Assembly: GCA_031257655.1 (NCBI GenBank)
Contig: JAIROF010000097.1
Coordinates: 1-15,489 of the forward strand
Length of the DNA: 15,489 bases
Direction: 5' to 3'
Origin: Prevotellaceae bacterium
Lineage (GTDB): Bacteria; Bacteroidota; Bacteroidia; Bacteroidales; UBA932
A program made the translations under genes and the position numbers. A model generated the notes under the pieces. That model ran no database searches, had not been told where the DNA came from, and worked only from the letters and a program-made list of their open reading frames with translations. Position 1 is the first letter of the stretch; every line of letters starts with the position of its first letter. Shown here piece by piece: positions 1-7,271 of this stretch.

Positions 1-20
1 TACCAGCATATGGTAAAACC
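1..20. repeat. Short inverted repeat, left copy (partner 6776-6795)
   Basis: The first 20 bases (TACCAGCATATGGTAAAACC) are the reverse complement of 6776-6795 with one mismatch. Positions 8-24 can also fold on themselves (ATATGGT / ACCATAT around AAA). The repeat may continue beyond the left edge of the window. It is the outermost of three repeat types found on both sides of the large surface-protein gene in opposite orientation. Function unknown. Confidence 0.6.
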
Positions 21-87
21 ATATACTGCGAATTGCGAATTGGAATACGATGACAAATATGTTTTTAAACAGGTGCATTAACAATCA

Positions 88-221
88 CATTCCGTCCCTA
101 CGGGACGGGGCGCGGCGGGAGACATGCCGTTTTCTACCGACATTCCGTCCCTACGGGACGGGGACGGGGCGCGGCGGGGGACATGCCATTTCCTACCGAC
201 ATTTCGTCCCTACGGGACGGG
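88..221. repeat. Tandem repeat of 53-59 bp with CCCTACGGG palindromes
   Basis: Two full units (88-140 and 141-199) and a partial third (200-221). Each begins CATTCCGTCCCTACGGGACG or CATTTCGTCCCTACGGGACG, an inverted repeat (CGTCCC / GGGACG around TAC), followed by a GC-rich stretch and an ACATGCC..CTACCGA segment. The second unit is 6 bp longer because of an extra copy of its GGGACG-type segment. An AT-rich GAAATTGAAAATTGAAAAC tail follows at 221-239. These are short non-coding dispersed-type repeats; the open frame running through them is not credible as a gene. Confidence 0.75.
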
Positions 222-267
222 AAATTGAAAATTGAAAACTATACAACCGGGAGGCCTTTGTAGAGAC

Positions 268-441
268 GGTGATGTCATAAATTGTATGATACGGCAAGTA
301 TTATGCTGATTATAAATCATTTACATCAATGAGGTTAATAAGGTTGTTATTTCTATTATATCTCTCTGCTACTGAGGTTGTTTTGTTATTAAAATTAGGT
401 ATAAATTAGGTTTTTCGCTCCCTACAATTTATGACACTACC
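268..441. mobile_element. 174-bp MITE-like element with 19-bp terminal inverted repeats and 8-bp target duplication
   Basis: The left end GGTGATGTCATAAATTGTA (268-286) and the right end TACAATTTATGACACTACC (423-441) are inverted copies matching at 17 of 19 positions. The element is flanked by direct repeats GTAGAGAC at 260-267 and 442-449, an 8-bp target-site duplication. The interior is AT-rich and has no transposase or other reading frame, so movement would need a transposase supplied elsewhere. The target is a 46-bp palindrome-containing repeat whose uninterrupted copy lies inverted at 6706-6751. Removing the element and one GTAGAGAC restores that sequence exactly. Eight-base duplications are known for several IS families (for example IS256 and ISL3 types); the parent family cannot be fixed from this window. 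Confidence 0.85.
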
Positions 442-469
442 GTAGAGACGTGGCATGCCACGTCTCTAC
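442..469. repeat. 28-bp perfect palindrome, GTAGAGACGTGGCA half-site
   Basis: GTAGAGACGTGGCA is followed directly by its own reverse complement. An intact copy with the same flanks, in opposite orientation, is at 6717-6744. The left copy is the insertion target of the 174-bp element, whose target duplication (GTAGAGAC) is the first 8 bases of the palindrome. It belongs to a group of palindromes in this window with GTAG...CTAC ends but different arms. Confidence 0.85.
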
Positions 470-470
470 A

Positions 471-603
471 GCGCTTCGCGCCATTAACCATTAACCATTA
501 ACCATTAAAAAGCGCTTCGCGCCATTAACCATTAACCATTAACCATTAAAAAGCGCCTCGCGCCATTAACCATTAACCATTAACCATTAACCATTAAAAA
601 GCG
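471..603 (+). repeat. Heptad/spacer tandem array, left copy (upstream of the surface gene)
   Basis: Spacers GCGCTTCGCGCC (471, 512) and GCGCCTCGCGCC (553), plus a degenerate GCG at 601, alternate with runs of the heptad TTAACCA ending in TTAAAAA. Spacer starts are 41, 41 and 48 bp apart, that is a 34-bp base plus 7 or 14, so units differ by whole heptads. The array ends only 9 bp before the start codon at 613. Any promoter for the gene must therefore lie in or before the array; I see no TAnnTTTG box in the plus direction here. Confidence 0.85.
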
Positions 604-612
604 TCATTAAAA

Positions 613-3600
613 ATGAAACAACCATTATTTACCCTGCTCTTTGCCCTGCTCCTGCCTGTGGCGCTACGCGCTCAGGCGGCGGTGCAGCCGTACATTACTA
701 AGCACCCTGCTGCGGCCACCTACGCAAAGGGCGCCCCCGCCCGATTCTACGTAAGCGCCTACAGCCCGAACGACGGCTACCTCACCTACCAGTGGTACCG
801 CTCCAAAAACTTTGGCAGCCCCTTCACGCTTAGCCCCGATGGGGGGTACACTCCGGAGCAAAAAAACCAGATAAAAGCAGGCGCTACCCCACTCCCGGAA
901 GGCGACAAGGCTATCCTCGCTACCACTACCCCAACCGACCTCTCCTCCCCCTCAAACCCCTCCTCCGACACCACAACATTCTGCTACTACTGGGTAAATA
1001 TCAAAAATACTAAGGACAACGCTACAGATTCTACAGAAAGCGAATTTGCACTCGCAAAAATCGTGAACAGAACCCTGGAATCTAAGTTGATGAACGGCGA
1101 CTTCCAGACCTACGACACTACGGGATTTTTCGCATATGATGGCAGTATAGCATCGGGTGTGCCTACTGCTTGTTGGGGTTCTCTGCCCCTTGACATCCCA
1201 AACACGAAGATGCCGTATTGGAACACTACCCACGATGGAAACTATGCTGTTGATAATCAAAAAAATGTACACCTCGGGAAAGTAGCAGAGATACAATGGG
1301 TGTCTTCTGATAACAAGGTAGCCGCTACGAACAAATTAGACACCACAGGACACGCACAGACGCCGAACAGCGTTATCAAACACGAATGGGCCAGAACAGC
1401 CCCGCTGGTCGCCGAATTGAGTGTTGCGATGTCGTCTAGCCTTTATCAGGAGGTGGCAACGGTTCCGGGCAAGATTTATGAGTGGGGGCTGGATTTCTCT
1501 GCTTACAACGCCGCCGATGTCACGGAGCTGCTGGCCGTCATCATCGGCCCAGCCATCAACGATTCAAGCGACTACCAAAACGGTGTAACGAACCGGTGGA
1601 GATCTAACATCACCTATACCCTTAACAAGGGCAATAGTAGTTCATTCCATGCAATACAGCCCGGCACGTACACGTGGCAGTATCCCTATGGCTACAACAC
1701 TACAAACTCTTTCTTCCAAGACATCGTCAACAGCATGGAGCTGGATAATAACCTCAGCAACAATAACAACAGCTACGCCTCGCTGCGTACCGACTTGAGC
1801 GGTAAGCAGTACATTGTGCGCTACAACGGCGCTAACTACTACGTCAAGTTCGTCGCAGATAAGGGTTATGACAACCAATGGACGCATATGACCGGTACCT
1901 ACACCGTACCCACCGGTCAGGGTACGACGGTGTTCGGCTTTGTGAGCATATGCGCATATGCAGCTAATGGCGGCAACATTCTCGACAACGTTCTCTTCGC
2001 CTCCGGCACGCCGCCCACCACATCCTCCGACATCGCGTACAGCGGGGAGACCGCGCTAAGCGCCGCTACGCGGGCGGGCTACGCCTACGGGATTGCGGAG
2101 GTGCGCGGCTCTACGGTGATCGCGCTGAGCAGCCCGCAGGCCGGGTACGACCCCGACGGCAGCGGCAACGCTGCGGAGGTCGGCATTGCGCCCACCGCCG
2201 GGCTTGGCGTGGGAGGCTGGTACGCCGCCTGGGGCGAAGGAGACAGCAAGGCCGGATTTGGCGCCGGCGGCGTCATCACGTTCAGGGGCCTTACGCCGAG
2301 CAAGACCTACCGCATTGTGGGCGTCCCGGCGCCGGCGGTGGACACGGCGCTGCACGCGAACGAAAGCCCCGTGTACGTGCTCGACGACGGCTACTACCGC
2401 GACGCGCGCATGCCCATCGCCTACCAGAGCGGCGACGACGACCTGTGGATGAGCAGCATCGGCGTGGAGGTCTACCGGGATGCGAGCGACGACAGCGCGC
2501 GCAAGGTGCGCATCAGCGTGCACAACGCGAGCGCCGAGCTGGAGTACGCGCTGCTGGCAGACAGCGTTTTGGCGGACGGCCGCCGCGCACCCGCCACCGC
2601 CGGCCCCGCCCTGCCCGCCACCGGCTGGAAGCAGGGCAGCGCGGGGGTAGCGGTCTTCGAGGGCCTGGCGCTCGACACCACCTACTACCTCGTGGCCCGC
2701 GCTGCCGGCTACGCGGAGGTGACGTACGCGGCGGCGGCCTACGCAAGCGATACTGCGGCCTACATCGCCGTGCGAACGCCCGCCCCGGACGTTCGGGACG
2801 TTGCGCCCAGCAACGTGTTGCGCGACAGCTGCACCGTGATTAGGGTGGCCACCGTTGAGGCCGGCCACCGGTACGCCGTTGCCAACCCCGCAACGGGCCG
2901 CATGGTGGGCGTGCAGATAGCGGAGTCGGCGGGCGACACGCTCCGCTTTCCCCTCCCCGAGAGCAGCTACAAAACGCCCTACCAGGTGATGACCAACGGC
3001 GGCACGGCCGGCGGGCGGGGCGGCGGGCGGGCGTACGGCTGCCCCGATACCTTTCGCGTGGACTTCTTTGGCGAAACGGTGAAGAGCGACGCCACCCCCA
3101 CCGGCCACATCCCCGCAGAGGTGGAGTACCACCTTGCTGCGGCCGACAGCGCGCTCACCGACGGCTGGGTGGCGGGCACGGGCGCCCGGCCGGTGCTGCT
3201 TTCGGAAAACGTGCTCATGGGCAACACGGAGAGCGCGCTCAACCTGATGAGCAAGCTCGACGCCGACGCCAAGCTGAGCTACCGCATCGCCGCGCCGGCG
3301 GGCTACGCCGGCGCGTGGACGTCGCCCGTCAAGCAGGTCGACATCCCCAGGCGCAGGAGTGCGCCGACCACGCCCGGCGGCTACAAGATTAACTACGACG
3401 CGGGAACAGAAAGTATAGGGCTGGGGAGTCAGACCGACAGCCTTGCGTTTTTGGCTGCGGGTGCGCAGGAGTGGACGACGGTTGTAAAAGGCGGCTCGTG
3501 GTCGTTTGCCGAGGCCGGCTGGGGCGATGGCGAGATAGCCTGCCCCTTCAGCGTTCGCTTTCCGGCCACGGCTGCGGCCTTTGCCTCCCTCGCCGGCAGC

Positions 3601-5913
3601 AGCAGCATTCGCGCCCGACCGCAGCTGCCGCCGGACATTTACCTCGTCGACAACAGCAACGGCGGCGTCGACCCCATAACCGAGGTTACCATTTGCGGTT
3701 TGAACAGCAACAACGTCTACCACTTTAAAACCCCATACACGAAATCTGCAAGCGATAGCTGGGAAATCCTTTCGATTGACGAGGACGACCCCGACATGTC
3801 CACGTCTGAGCCCATTGAATTTGGCGCCAGCGACACGTGCTACCTTCGCATTGCCTCCACCGGAAACAGGCCGGCGTCCCTGCCGGTGATGCTGCAGGCA
3901 AACATGCTCAACGTCGTGAGCCAGCCCCTGTACAACCTGGCCTACGACTACGGCAGCGCGCCCGAGGGGAGGCCCGTTTACATCAGGAATTTCAGCGCCG
4001 TCGACACCTTTTTCCTGAGCTCGCTGAAGCTGGCCGGCGGCAACGCCAGGTATTCGCTGGCCGGCGGCGACTCGATCATCGCGCCGGGCGCCATGGATTC
4101 GAGCTGGGTGCTCACGCCCGTTGGCGGCCTCTCCGCAGGGCCGCACGGCGATACCATGACGATAAGCTACCACAAGTACGCCAACGGCAAGGCGAATACG
4201 GAGCTTAACGGCGGCTACCCGTTCACCATAACGGCCAAGGTGTACCTGTCGGTAAGCAAAATCTACTGGGACCTGAGCAGGATTCGGGGCGAAATAGACG
4301 TTTCGCAGACCAAATCCAACGCGCTGACGCTTAAGGTGAGCCAGGCGCCGCCGGGGGCTACGCTGAGGTACTACTTTGGCAGCTCATCGGCGCCCGTTGC
4401 CGAAAGCGAAAGCGCGGTTGACGCGGACAGCGCCGCGACCTTCACCTTTACGGCGGAGCACGGGCTTGAGGCCGGCGCCGCCTACGCCATTTCGGTGCAG
4501 GCCAAGCCGGATGATAACCACCTGAGCGAAGCCACGCACCCCTACTTGGCCACGGGCTACACGGCCTACGCCACGCCTTCGTTTGGCGCGGTGGCGGAGG
4601 TGGACTACGCGGGCGAGCGCATCGCCTTCCGGCAGGGCTACTCCGCTGCGGACTACGCGGTGGGCTGCGCCTCGTGCGCCGGCCGCCCGGCGCTGCCCAG
4701 CCCCGCCGCCGCCGGCTCGCTCACCGCGCTGCTCAACGAGGCGGCAAACGACAGCCTCGCGCTCTTCATTGTCCGCAAGGCCAGCGCCCCCTACCCCGCG
4801 TCGGATACCGGCTACTCCGATACCGTTGCCGGCCGCCCCCAAGCGCCGCCGGTGGACGGCAGCACCGCAGCGCACGCCTCGAGCGGAACGGCTAACGACG
4901 GCGCCATCCGCATGGCGGGAGAATTTGAGTACCGCAACCGCGCCTCGTCCGGCGACTGGCTGCCCGCCGCGAACGCAACCCCCGGCCTTATAGCCGACGA
5001 CTACCACGCGCGCTACAAGGCGGCGGCGGGAAAGTTTGCCTCGCGCGCGGCGCTGGTCACCGTCTCCGCCATCACCGCGCAGCCCGCATCGATTGAGGTG
5101 GCGAAGGATAACATCGCCCCGGGCAACGCCACGCTCGCCATCGCCATCCCGCCAACGGTCAATACCGTGGGCTACCAGTGGTATAAAAGCGCGAGCGCGG
5201 AGGACACCACAGGCAGCACGGCAATAGACGGCGCCGATTCCTCTGCGTACTATGTTACAGCTGCTCTCGCAGCTCCGACCGACGCCTTAGACACCTACTA
5301 CTACTACTACTGCGTTGTTACCATTGGCGGGGCGTCGACGCTCACCTCCCGCGTGGCAACGGTAAGGGTGACGAAAGAGCCCATCTCCATCTCCATCGAC
5401 ACGGCCTACCTTGCGCCGAAATTCTACGACGGCACGGCCTCCGCTGCGGTAGACAGCGTGACGCTTACGCGTAGCGATGACAAGAGCGTTCGCGTAAGGC
5501 TCGCGCTCGGCGCAGACTACGCGGTGGATACGGCCCGCTTCCTCAGCGCAAGCGTGGGGGGCAGCGATACCGTGCTGCTCTACGTTCGGCTCACCACCAG
5601 CCTCAAGGCCAGCCTCTACAAGCTCGCCAACGGCGAAAAATTCCTGCTGCGGGGGCAAAGCGTAAGAAAGGCTACGCCCGATACGCTGCACTTCTGCTAC
5701 ACGCCGCCGGAGGCGACCGCCGAATCGGGCGACGAACCGGGCAAGTACATCTACAGCGGCTCCGCAAAGACCGCAGGGGTTGCGCTAAGAACGCCGCCGT
5801 ACGCCGGCATGGGAAAATTGCGGCGCTGTACTACGCCGTTGCCGACGGCGGCGACGACGACGAGGACGGCGATAATGCCGCCGCCGCTACCCTGCTGCCC
5901 GGCGCCCCCGTGA
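613..5913 (+). CDS. Very large secreted or surface adhesin-like protein, main part (frame ends at a frameshift)
   Basis: The frame encodes 1766 residues, of which the first 1735 look genuine. Residues 1-22 are a signal peptide (MKQPLF, a hydrophobic LLFALLLPVAL core, then AQA). Residues about 25-150 are Ig-like (TYQWYRS). Residues about 159-466 resemble a carbohydrate-binding-like jelly-roll module (MNGDF at the start, YQEVATVPGKIYEWGLDF, ILDNVLF at the end). The middle has two similar segments containing INYDAGTESI and VDYAGERIAF. A second Ig-like segment (GYQWYKS) lies near residue 1517, then a YDG domain (KFYDGTAS) near 1605-1680, then the start of an MBG-type domain. At 5811-5817 the frame breaks: the last 31 residues (from LRRCTTP) are Pro/Thr/Arg-rich nonsense, while the protein continues in the -1 frame. 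Such architectures are typical of Bacteroidota surface proteins, often exported by the type IX system, but no sorting domain is seen. Function beyond probable adhesion or binding is unknown. The start is chosen by the signal peptide; there is no clear ribosome binding site. Confidence 0.85.
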   Translation: MKQPLFTLLFALLLPVALRAQAAVQPYITKHPAAATYAKGAPARFYVSAYSPNDGYLTYQWYRSKNFGSPFTLSPDGGYTPEQKNQIKAGATPLPEGDKAILATTTPTDLSSPSNPSSDTTTFCYYWVNIKNTKDNATDSTESEFALAKIVNRTLESKLMNGDFQTYDTTGFFAYDGSIASGVPTACWGSLPLDIPNTKMPYWNTTHDGNYAVDNQKNVHLGKVAEIQWVSSDNKVAATNKLDTTGHAQTPNSVIKHEWARTAPLVAELSVAMSSSLYQEVATVPGKIYEWGLDFSAYNAADVTELLAVIIGPAINDSSDYQNGVTNRWRSNITYTLNKGNSSSFHAIQPGTYTWQYPYGYNTTNSFFQDIVNSMELDNNLSNNNNSYASLRTDLSGKQYIVRYNGANYYVKFVADKGYDNQWTHMTGTYTVPTGQGTTVFGFVSICAYAANGGNILDNVLFASGTPPTTSSDIAYSGETALSAATRAGYAYGIAEVRGSTVIALSSPQAGYDPDGSGNAAEVGIAPTAGLGVGGWYAAWGEGDSKAGFGAGGVITFRGLTPSKTYRIVGVPAPAVDTALHANESPVYVLDDGYYRDARMPIAYQSGDDDLWMSSIGVEVYRDASDDSARKVRISVHNASAELEYALLADSVLADGRRAPATAGPALPATGWKQGSAGVAVFEGLALDTTYYLVARAAGYAEVTYAAAAYASDTAAYIAVRTPAPDVRDVAPSNVLRDSCTVIRVATVEAGHRYAVANPATGRMVGVQIAESAGDTLRFPLPESSYKTPYQVMTNGGTAGGRGGGRAYGCPDTFRVDFFGETVKSDATPTGHIPAEVEYHLAAADSALTDGWVAGTGARPVLLSENVLMGNTESALNLMSKLDADAKLSYRIAAPAGYAGAWTSPVKQVDIPRRRSAPTTPGGYKINYDAGTESIGLGSQTDSLAFLAAGAQEWTTVVKGGSWSFAEAGWGDGEIACPFSVRFPATAAAFASLAGSSSIRARPQLPPDIYLVDNSNGGVDPITEVTICGLNSNNVYHFKTPYTKSASDSWEILSIDEDDPDMSTSEPIEFGASDTCYLRIASTGNRPASLPVMLQANMLNVVSQPLYNLAYDYGSAPEGRPVYIRNFSAVDTFFLSSLKLAGGNARYSLAGGDSIIAPGAMDSSWVLTPVGGLSAGPHGDTMTISYHKYANGKANTELNGGYPFTITAKVYLSVSKIYWDLSRIRGEIDVSQTKSNALTLKVSQAPPGATLRYYFGSSSAPVAESESAVDADSAATFTFTAEHGLEAGAAYAISVQAKPDDNHLSEATHPYLATGYTAYATPSFGAVAEVDYAGERIAFRQGYSAADYAVGCASCAGRPALPSPAAAGSLTALLNEAANDSLALFIVRKASAPYPASDTGYSDTVAGRPQAPPVDGSTAAHASSGTANDGAIRMAGEFEYRNRASSGDWLPAANATPGLIADDYHARYKAAAGKFASRAALVTVSAITAQPASIEVAKDNIAPGNATLAIAIPPTVNTVGYQWYKSASAEDTTGSTAIDGADSSAYYVTAALAAPTDALDTYYYYYCVVTIGGASTLTSRVATVRVTKEPISISIDTAYLAPKFYDGTASAAVDSVTLTRSDDKSVRVRLALGADYAVDTARFLSASVGGSDTVLLYVRLTTSLKASLYKLANGEKFLLRGQSVRKATPDTLHFCYTPPEATAESGDEPGKYIYSGSAKTAGVALRTPPYAGMGKLRRCTTPLPTAATTTRTAIMPPPLPCCPAPP
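5811..5817 (+). other. GGGAAAA heptamer at the frame break (candidate -1 frameshift site)
   Basis: The frame of the upstream part reads atG GGA AAA TTG, so the seven bases fit the X XXY YYZ pattern of -1 slippery sites exactly. A one-base step back gives GGG AAA ATT GCG GCG CTG TAC TAC (G K I A A L Y Y), which restores the MBG-like domain. Two mutually exclusive hairpins follow: CGGCG (5821-5825) with CGCCG (5834-5838), or CGCCGT (5834-5839) with ACGGCG (5845-5850). The same bases would also look like this after loss of one A from a run of five, by mutation or sequencing error. The sequence cannot decide between these. Confidence 0.55.
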
Positions 5914-6632
5914 ACGCCGGGGCGTACGCGGTGAAGGCCGCCGTGCCGGACAGCGGAAACTTTGGCGCAGACACGGTGGAGGTGGGGAGATTCCGCATCC
6001 TCAAAAGGAAAATCGCCCTCAACGCGGAAACCTCCACCGTTGCCCAAAAAACCTACGACGGTAGGGATACCGCCAACGTGGACATTGACGTGGCGTTCAG
6101 CAATCTGGCGCCCATCGGCAACCCCGAAACGCTTACGCTCAACACCGACTACAGGATAGACAGCGCCCGCTTTGACAGCGCGAGCGTTGGCAGCAGCCGA
6201 AAGGTTACAGCCTACGTTTCGCTGATTGCCGGCGGGGAAAATGCGAAAAACTACGCATTTGGCGGCTCATCTCCTGCAAGCTCATCGGTTACAAAGACGG
6301 GGGTAAGCATCATCCCAAAGGAAATCGCCCTCGACGCTACAAGCTCCACCGTTGCCCAAAAGATATACGACGGCACGGATACCGCCAACGTGGAAATTAG
6401 CGTAGCCTTCACCGCTCTGGTAACCGGCGACGCGCTTACGCTCGGCGACGACTACACGGTAGACAGCGCCCGCTTCGACAGCAAGGACGTAGGCAGCCGC
6501 ACGGCAACGGTATACGTTTCGCTGGTTGCCGGCGGCAGCAAGGCGAAAAACTACCTGTTCGGCAGCTCATCTTCTACAAGCAACGCCCCTTCTACAAGCG
6601 GACGTTTTCAATGGTTAATGGTTAACGGTTAA
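5817..6632 (+). CDS. C-terminal part of the large surface protein, -1 frame (YDG repeats)
   Basis: Coding in this frame resumes at ATT 5817 and runs to TAA 6630-6632, about 271 residues. Read alone, the first usual start is GTG at 5910, which overlaps the upstream stop as GTGA. The stretch 5817-5909 is coding-like in this frame (ALYYAVADGG, then an acidic DDDEDGD run), which favours one continuous protein of about 2006 residues. It completes the MBG-type domain (PVNAGAYAVKAAVPDSGNF), then carries two YDG domains (TVAQKTYDG, TVAQKIYDG) repeating every 312 bp (104 residues). The last residues, WLMVNG, and the stop codon are encoded by an inverted heptad array. The protein therefore stops right after the third YDG domain without a C-terminal sorting domain, which suggests truncation by the repeat. 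Confidence 0.7.
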   Translation: MAALYYAVADGGDDDEDGDNAAAATLLPGAPVNAGAYAVKAAVPDSGNFGADTVEVGRFRILKRKIALNAETSTVAQKTYDGRDTANVDIDVAFSNLAPIGNPETLTLNTDYRIDSARFDSASVGSSRKVTAYVSLIAGGENAKNYAFGGSSPASSSVTKTGVSIIPKEIALDATSSTVAQKIYDGTDTANVEISVAFTALVTGDALTLGDDYTVDSARFDSKDVGSRTATVYVSLVAGGSKAKNYLFGSSSSTSNAPSTSGRFQWLMVNG

Positions 6633-6655
6633 TGGTTAATGGCGCGAAGCGCTGT
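6611..6655 (-). repeat. Heptad array, inverted copy at the 3' end of the surface gene
   Basis: On the plus strand this reads as four ATGGTTA/ACGGTTA heptads followed by GGCGCGAAGCGC. That is the reverse complement of the unit seen at 471-603. It provides the final six residues and the TAA of the surface gene. Read with the gene, GCGCGAAGCGC can form a 4-bp GC hairpin closed by GAA; no T run follows this copy. Confidence 0.85.
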
Positions 6656-6715
6656 ATTGTCTGAACTTTGATTTTTGAGATTTTACAGATTTTTATGATT
6701 GATGCCGCGAAGCGC

Positions 6716-6745
6716 TGTAGAGACGTGGCATGCCACGTCTCTACA
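6716..6745. repeat. Intact GTAGAGACGTGGCA palindrome (empty insertion site)
   Basis: This is a 30-bp perfect palindrome, the 28-bp core at 6717-6744 plus a T/A pair. With its flanks (6706-6751) it is a 46-bp perfect inverted copy of the left sequence 253-267 joined to 450-480. It shows what the left site looked like before the 174-bp element inserted. The stretch between it and the gene (6657-6705) is AT-rich (for example TGATTTTTGAGATTTTACAG) and holds nothing recognisable. Confidence 0.85.
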
Positions 6746-6775
6746 AAGGCCGCAAAGGTCGCATGGATCGCAAAG

Positions 6776-6795
6776 GGTTTTACCATATACTGGTA
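6776..6795. repeat. Short inverted repeat, right copy (partner 1-20)
   Basis: GGTTTTACCATATACTGGTA is the reverse complement of bases 1-20 with one mismatch. It lies outside the right palindrome, as the left copy lies outside the left palindrome. Confidence 0.6.
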
Positions 6796-6835
6796 TCGCA
6801 GGTCGCCCCTTCCGGGATCAGCGCGATGCGTTGTA

Positions 6836-6856
6836 GAGACGCACGGCGTGCGTCTC
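6836..6856. repeat. Palindrome GAGACGCAC-GGC-GTGCGTCTC
   Basis: Nine-base arms surround a GGC centre. TGTA precedes it, so this side has the GTAG end of the palindrome group; the other end reads CTCACC and has lost the CTAC end. A second copy in opposite orientation lies at 6895-6915. Both copies are followed on the plus strand by GCGCATTGCGC. Confidence 0.75.
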
Positions 6857-6894
6857 ACCGCGCATTGCGCATCAATGCCGCCATTTTCGTTGCC

Positions 6895-6915
6895 GAGACG
6901 CACGCCGTGCGTCTC
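6895..6915. repeat. Palindrome GAGACGCAC-GCC-GTGCGTCTC, inverted partner of 6836-6856
   Basis: Same nine-base arms with centre GCC, and the CTAC end intact on the right side (6912-6918 reads TCTCTAC). Together with 6836-6856 it forms a mirrored pair enclosing 38 bp. Confidence 0.75.
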
Positions 6916-6928
6916 TACAGCGCATTGC

Positions 6929-7271
6929 GCCCATTTCGTCGCGGTTTTGTCGCAGGGCGCATAGCAAGCCCCTACGCGCCCATTTCGTCGCCATTTCGTC
7001 GCGGTTTTGTCGCAGGGCGCATAGCAATCGCCCATTTCGTCGCCATTTCGTCGCGGTTTTGTCGTAGGGCGACCGCAATCACCTCTACGCGCCTCGCGCC
7101 ATTAACCATTAACCGTTAACCATTAACCATTAAAAAACGCCCCTACGCGCCCATTTCGTCGCCATTTCGTCGCGGTTTTGTCGCAGGGCGACCGCAATCA
7201 CCTCTACGCGCCTCGCGCCATTAACCATTAACCATGCGGTTTTGTCGCAGGGCGACCGCAATCACCTCTAC
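6929..7271. repeat. Complex tandem repeat of CATTTCGTCGC / GCGGTTTTGTCG / GACCGCAATCACC segments
   Basis: GCGGTTTTGTCG occurs five times, starting at 6941, 7001, 7053, 7172 and 7236. It is usually preceded by one or two CATTTCGTCGC copies and followed by AGGGCGCATAGCAA or by AGGGCGACCGCAATCACC. Two short heptad stretches (7101-7135 and 7220-7234) are interleaved with spacer GCGCCTCGCGCC at 7089 and 7208. The block therefore joins two repeat families into a higher-order unit. Open frames run through it on both strands, but their products are only translated repeats. Confidence 0.75.

Noticed and set aside
50..235. 61-codon open frame through the left tandem repeats
   Set aside because: Its product is translated palindromic repeats; no domain and no promoter.
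2056..4173. Long minus-strand open frame (705 codons) opposite the surface gene
   Set aside because: It lies wholly antisense to a frame with a signal peptide and recognisable domains. Its product is Ala/Gly/Arg/His/Val-rich with no domain, as expected when a GC-rich gene is read backwards.
5910..5913. GTGA overlap as a stop/restart coupling between two separate genes
   Set aside because: The stretch 5817-5909 before the GTG is coding-like in the downstream frame and completes the same domain, so one frameshifted protein explains it better.
6622..7119. Several open frames (up to 137 codons) through the 6.6-7.1 kb repeats on both strands
   Set aside because: They translate the repeats (for example CDKTATKWRRNGR again and again) and start or stop in heptad runs. 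Repeats without stops in a frame give such frames for free.
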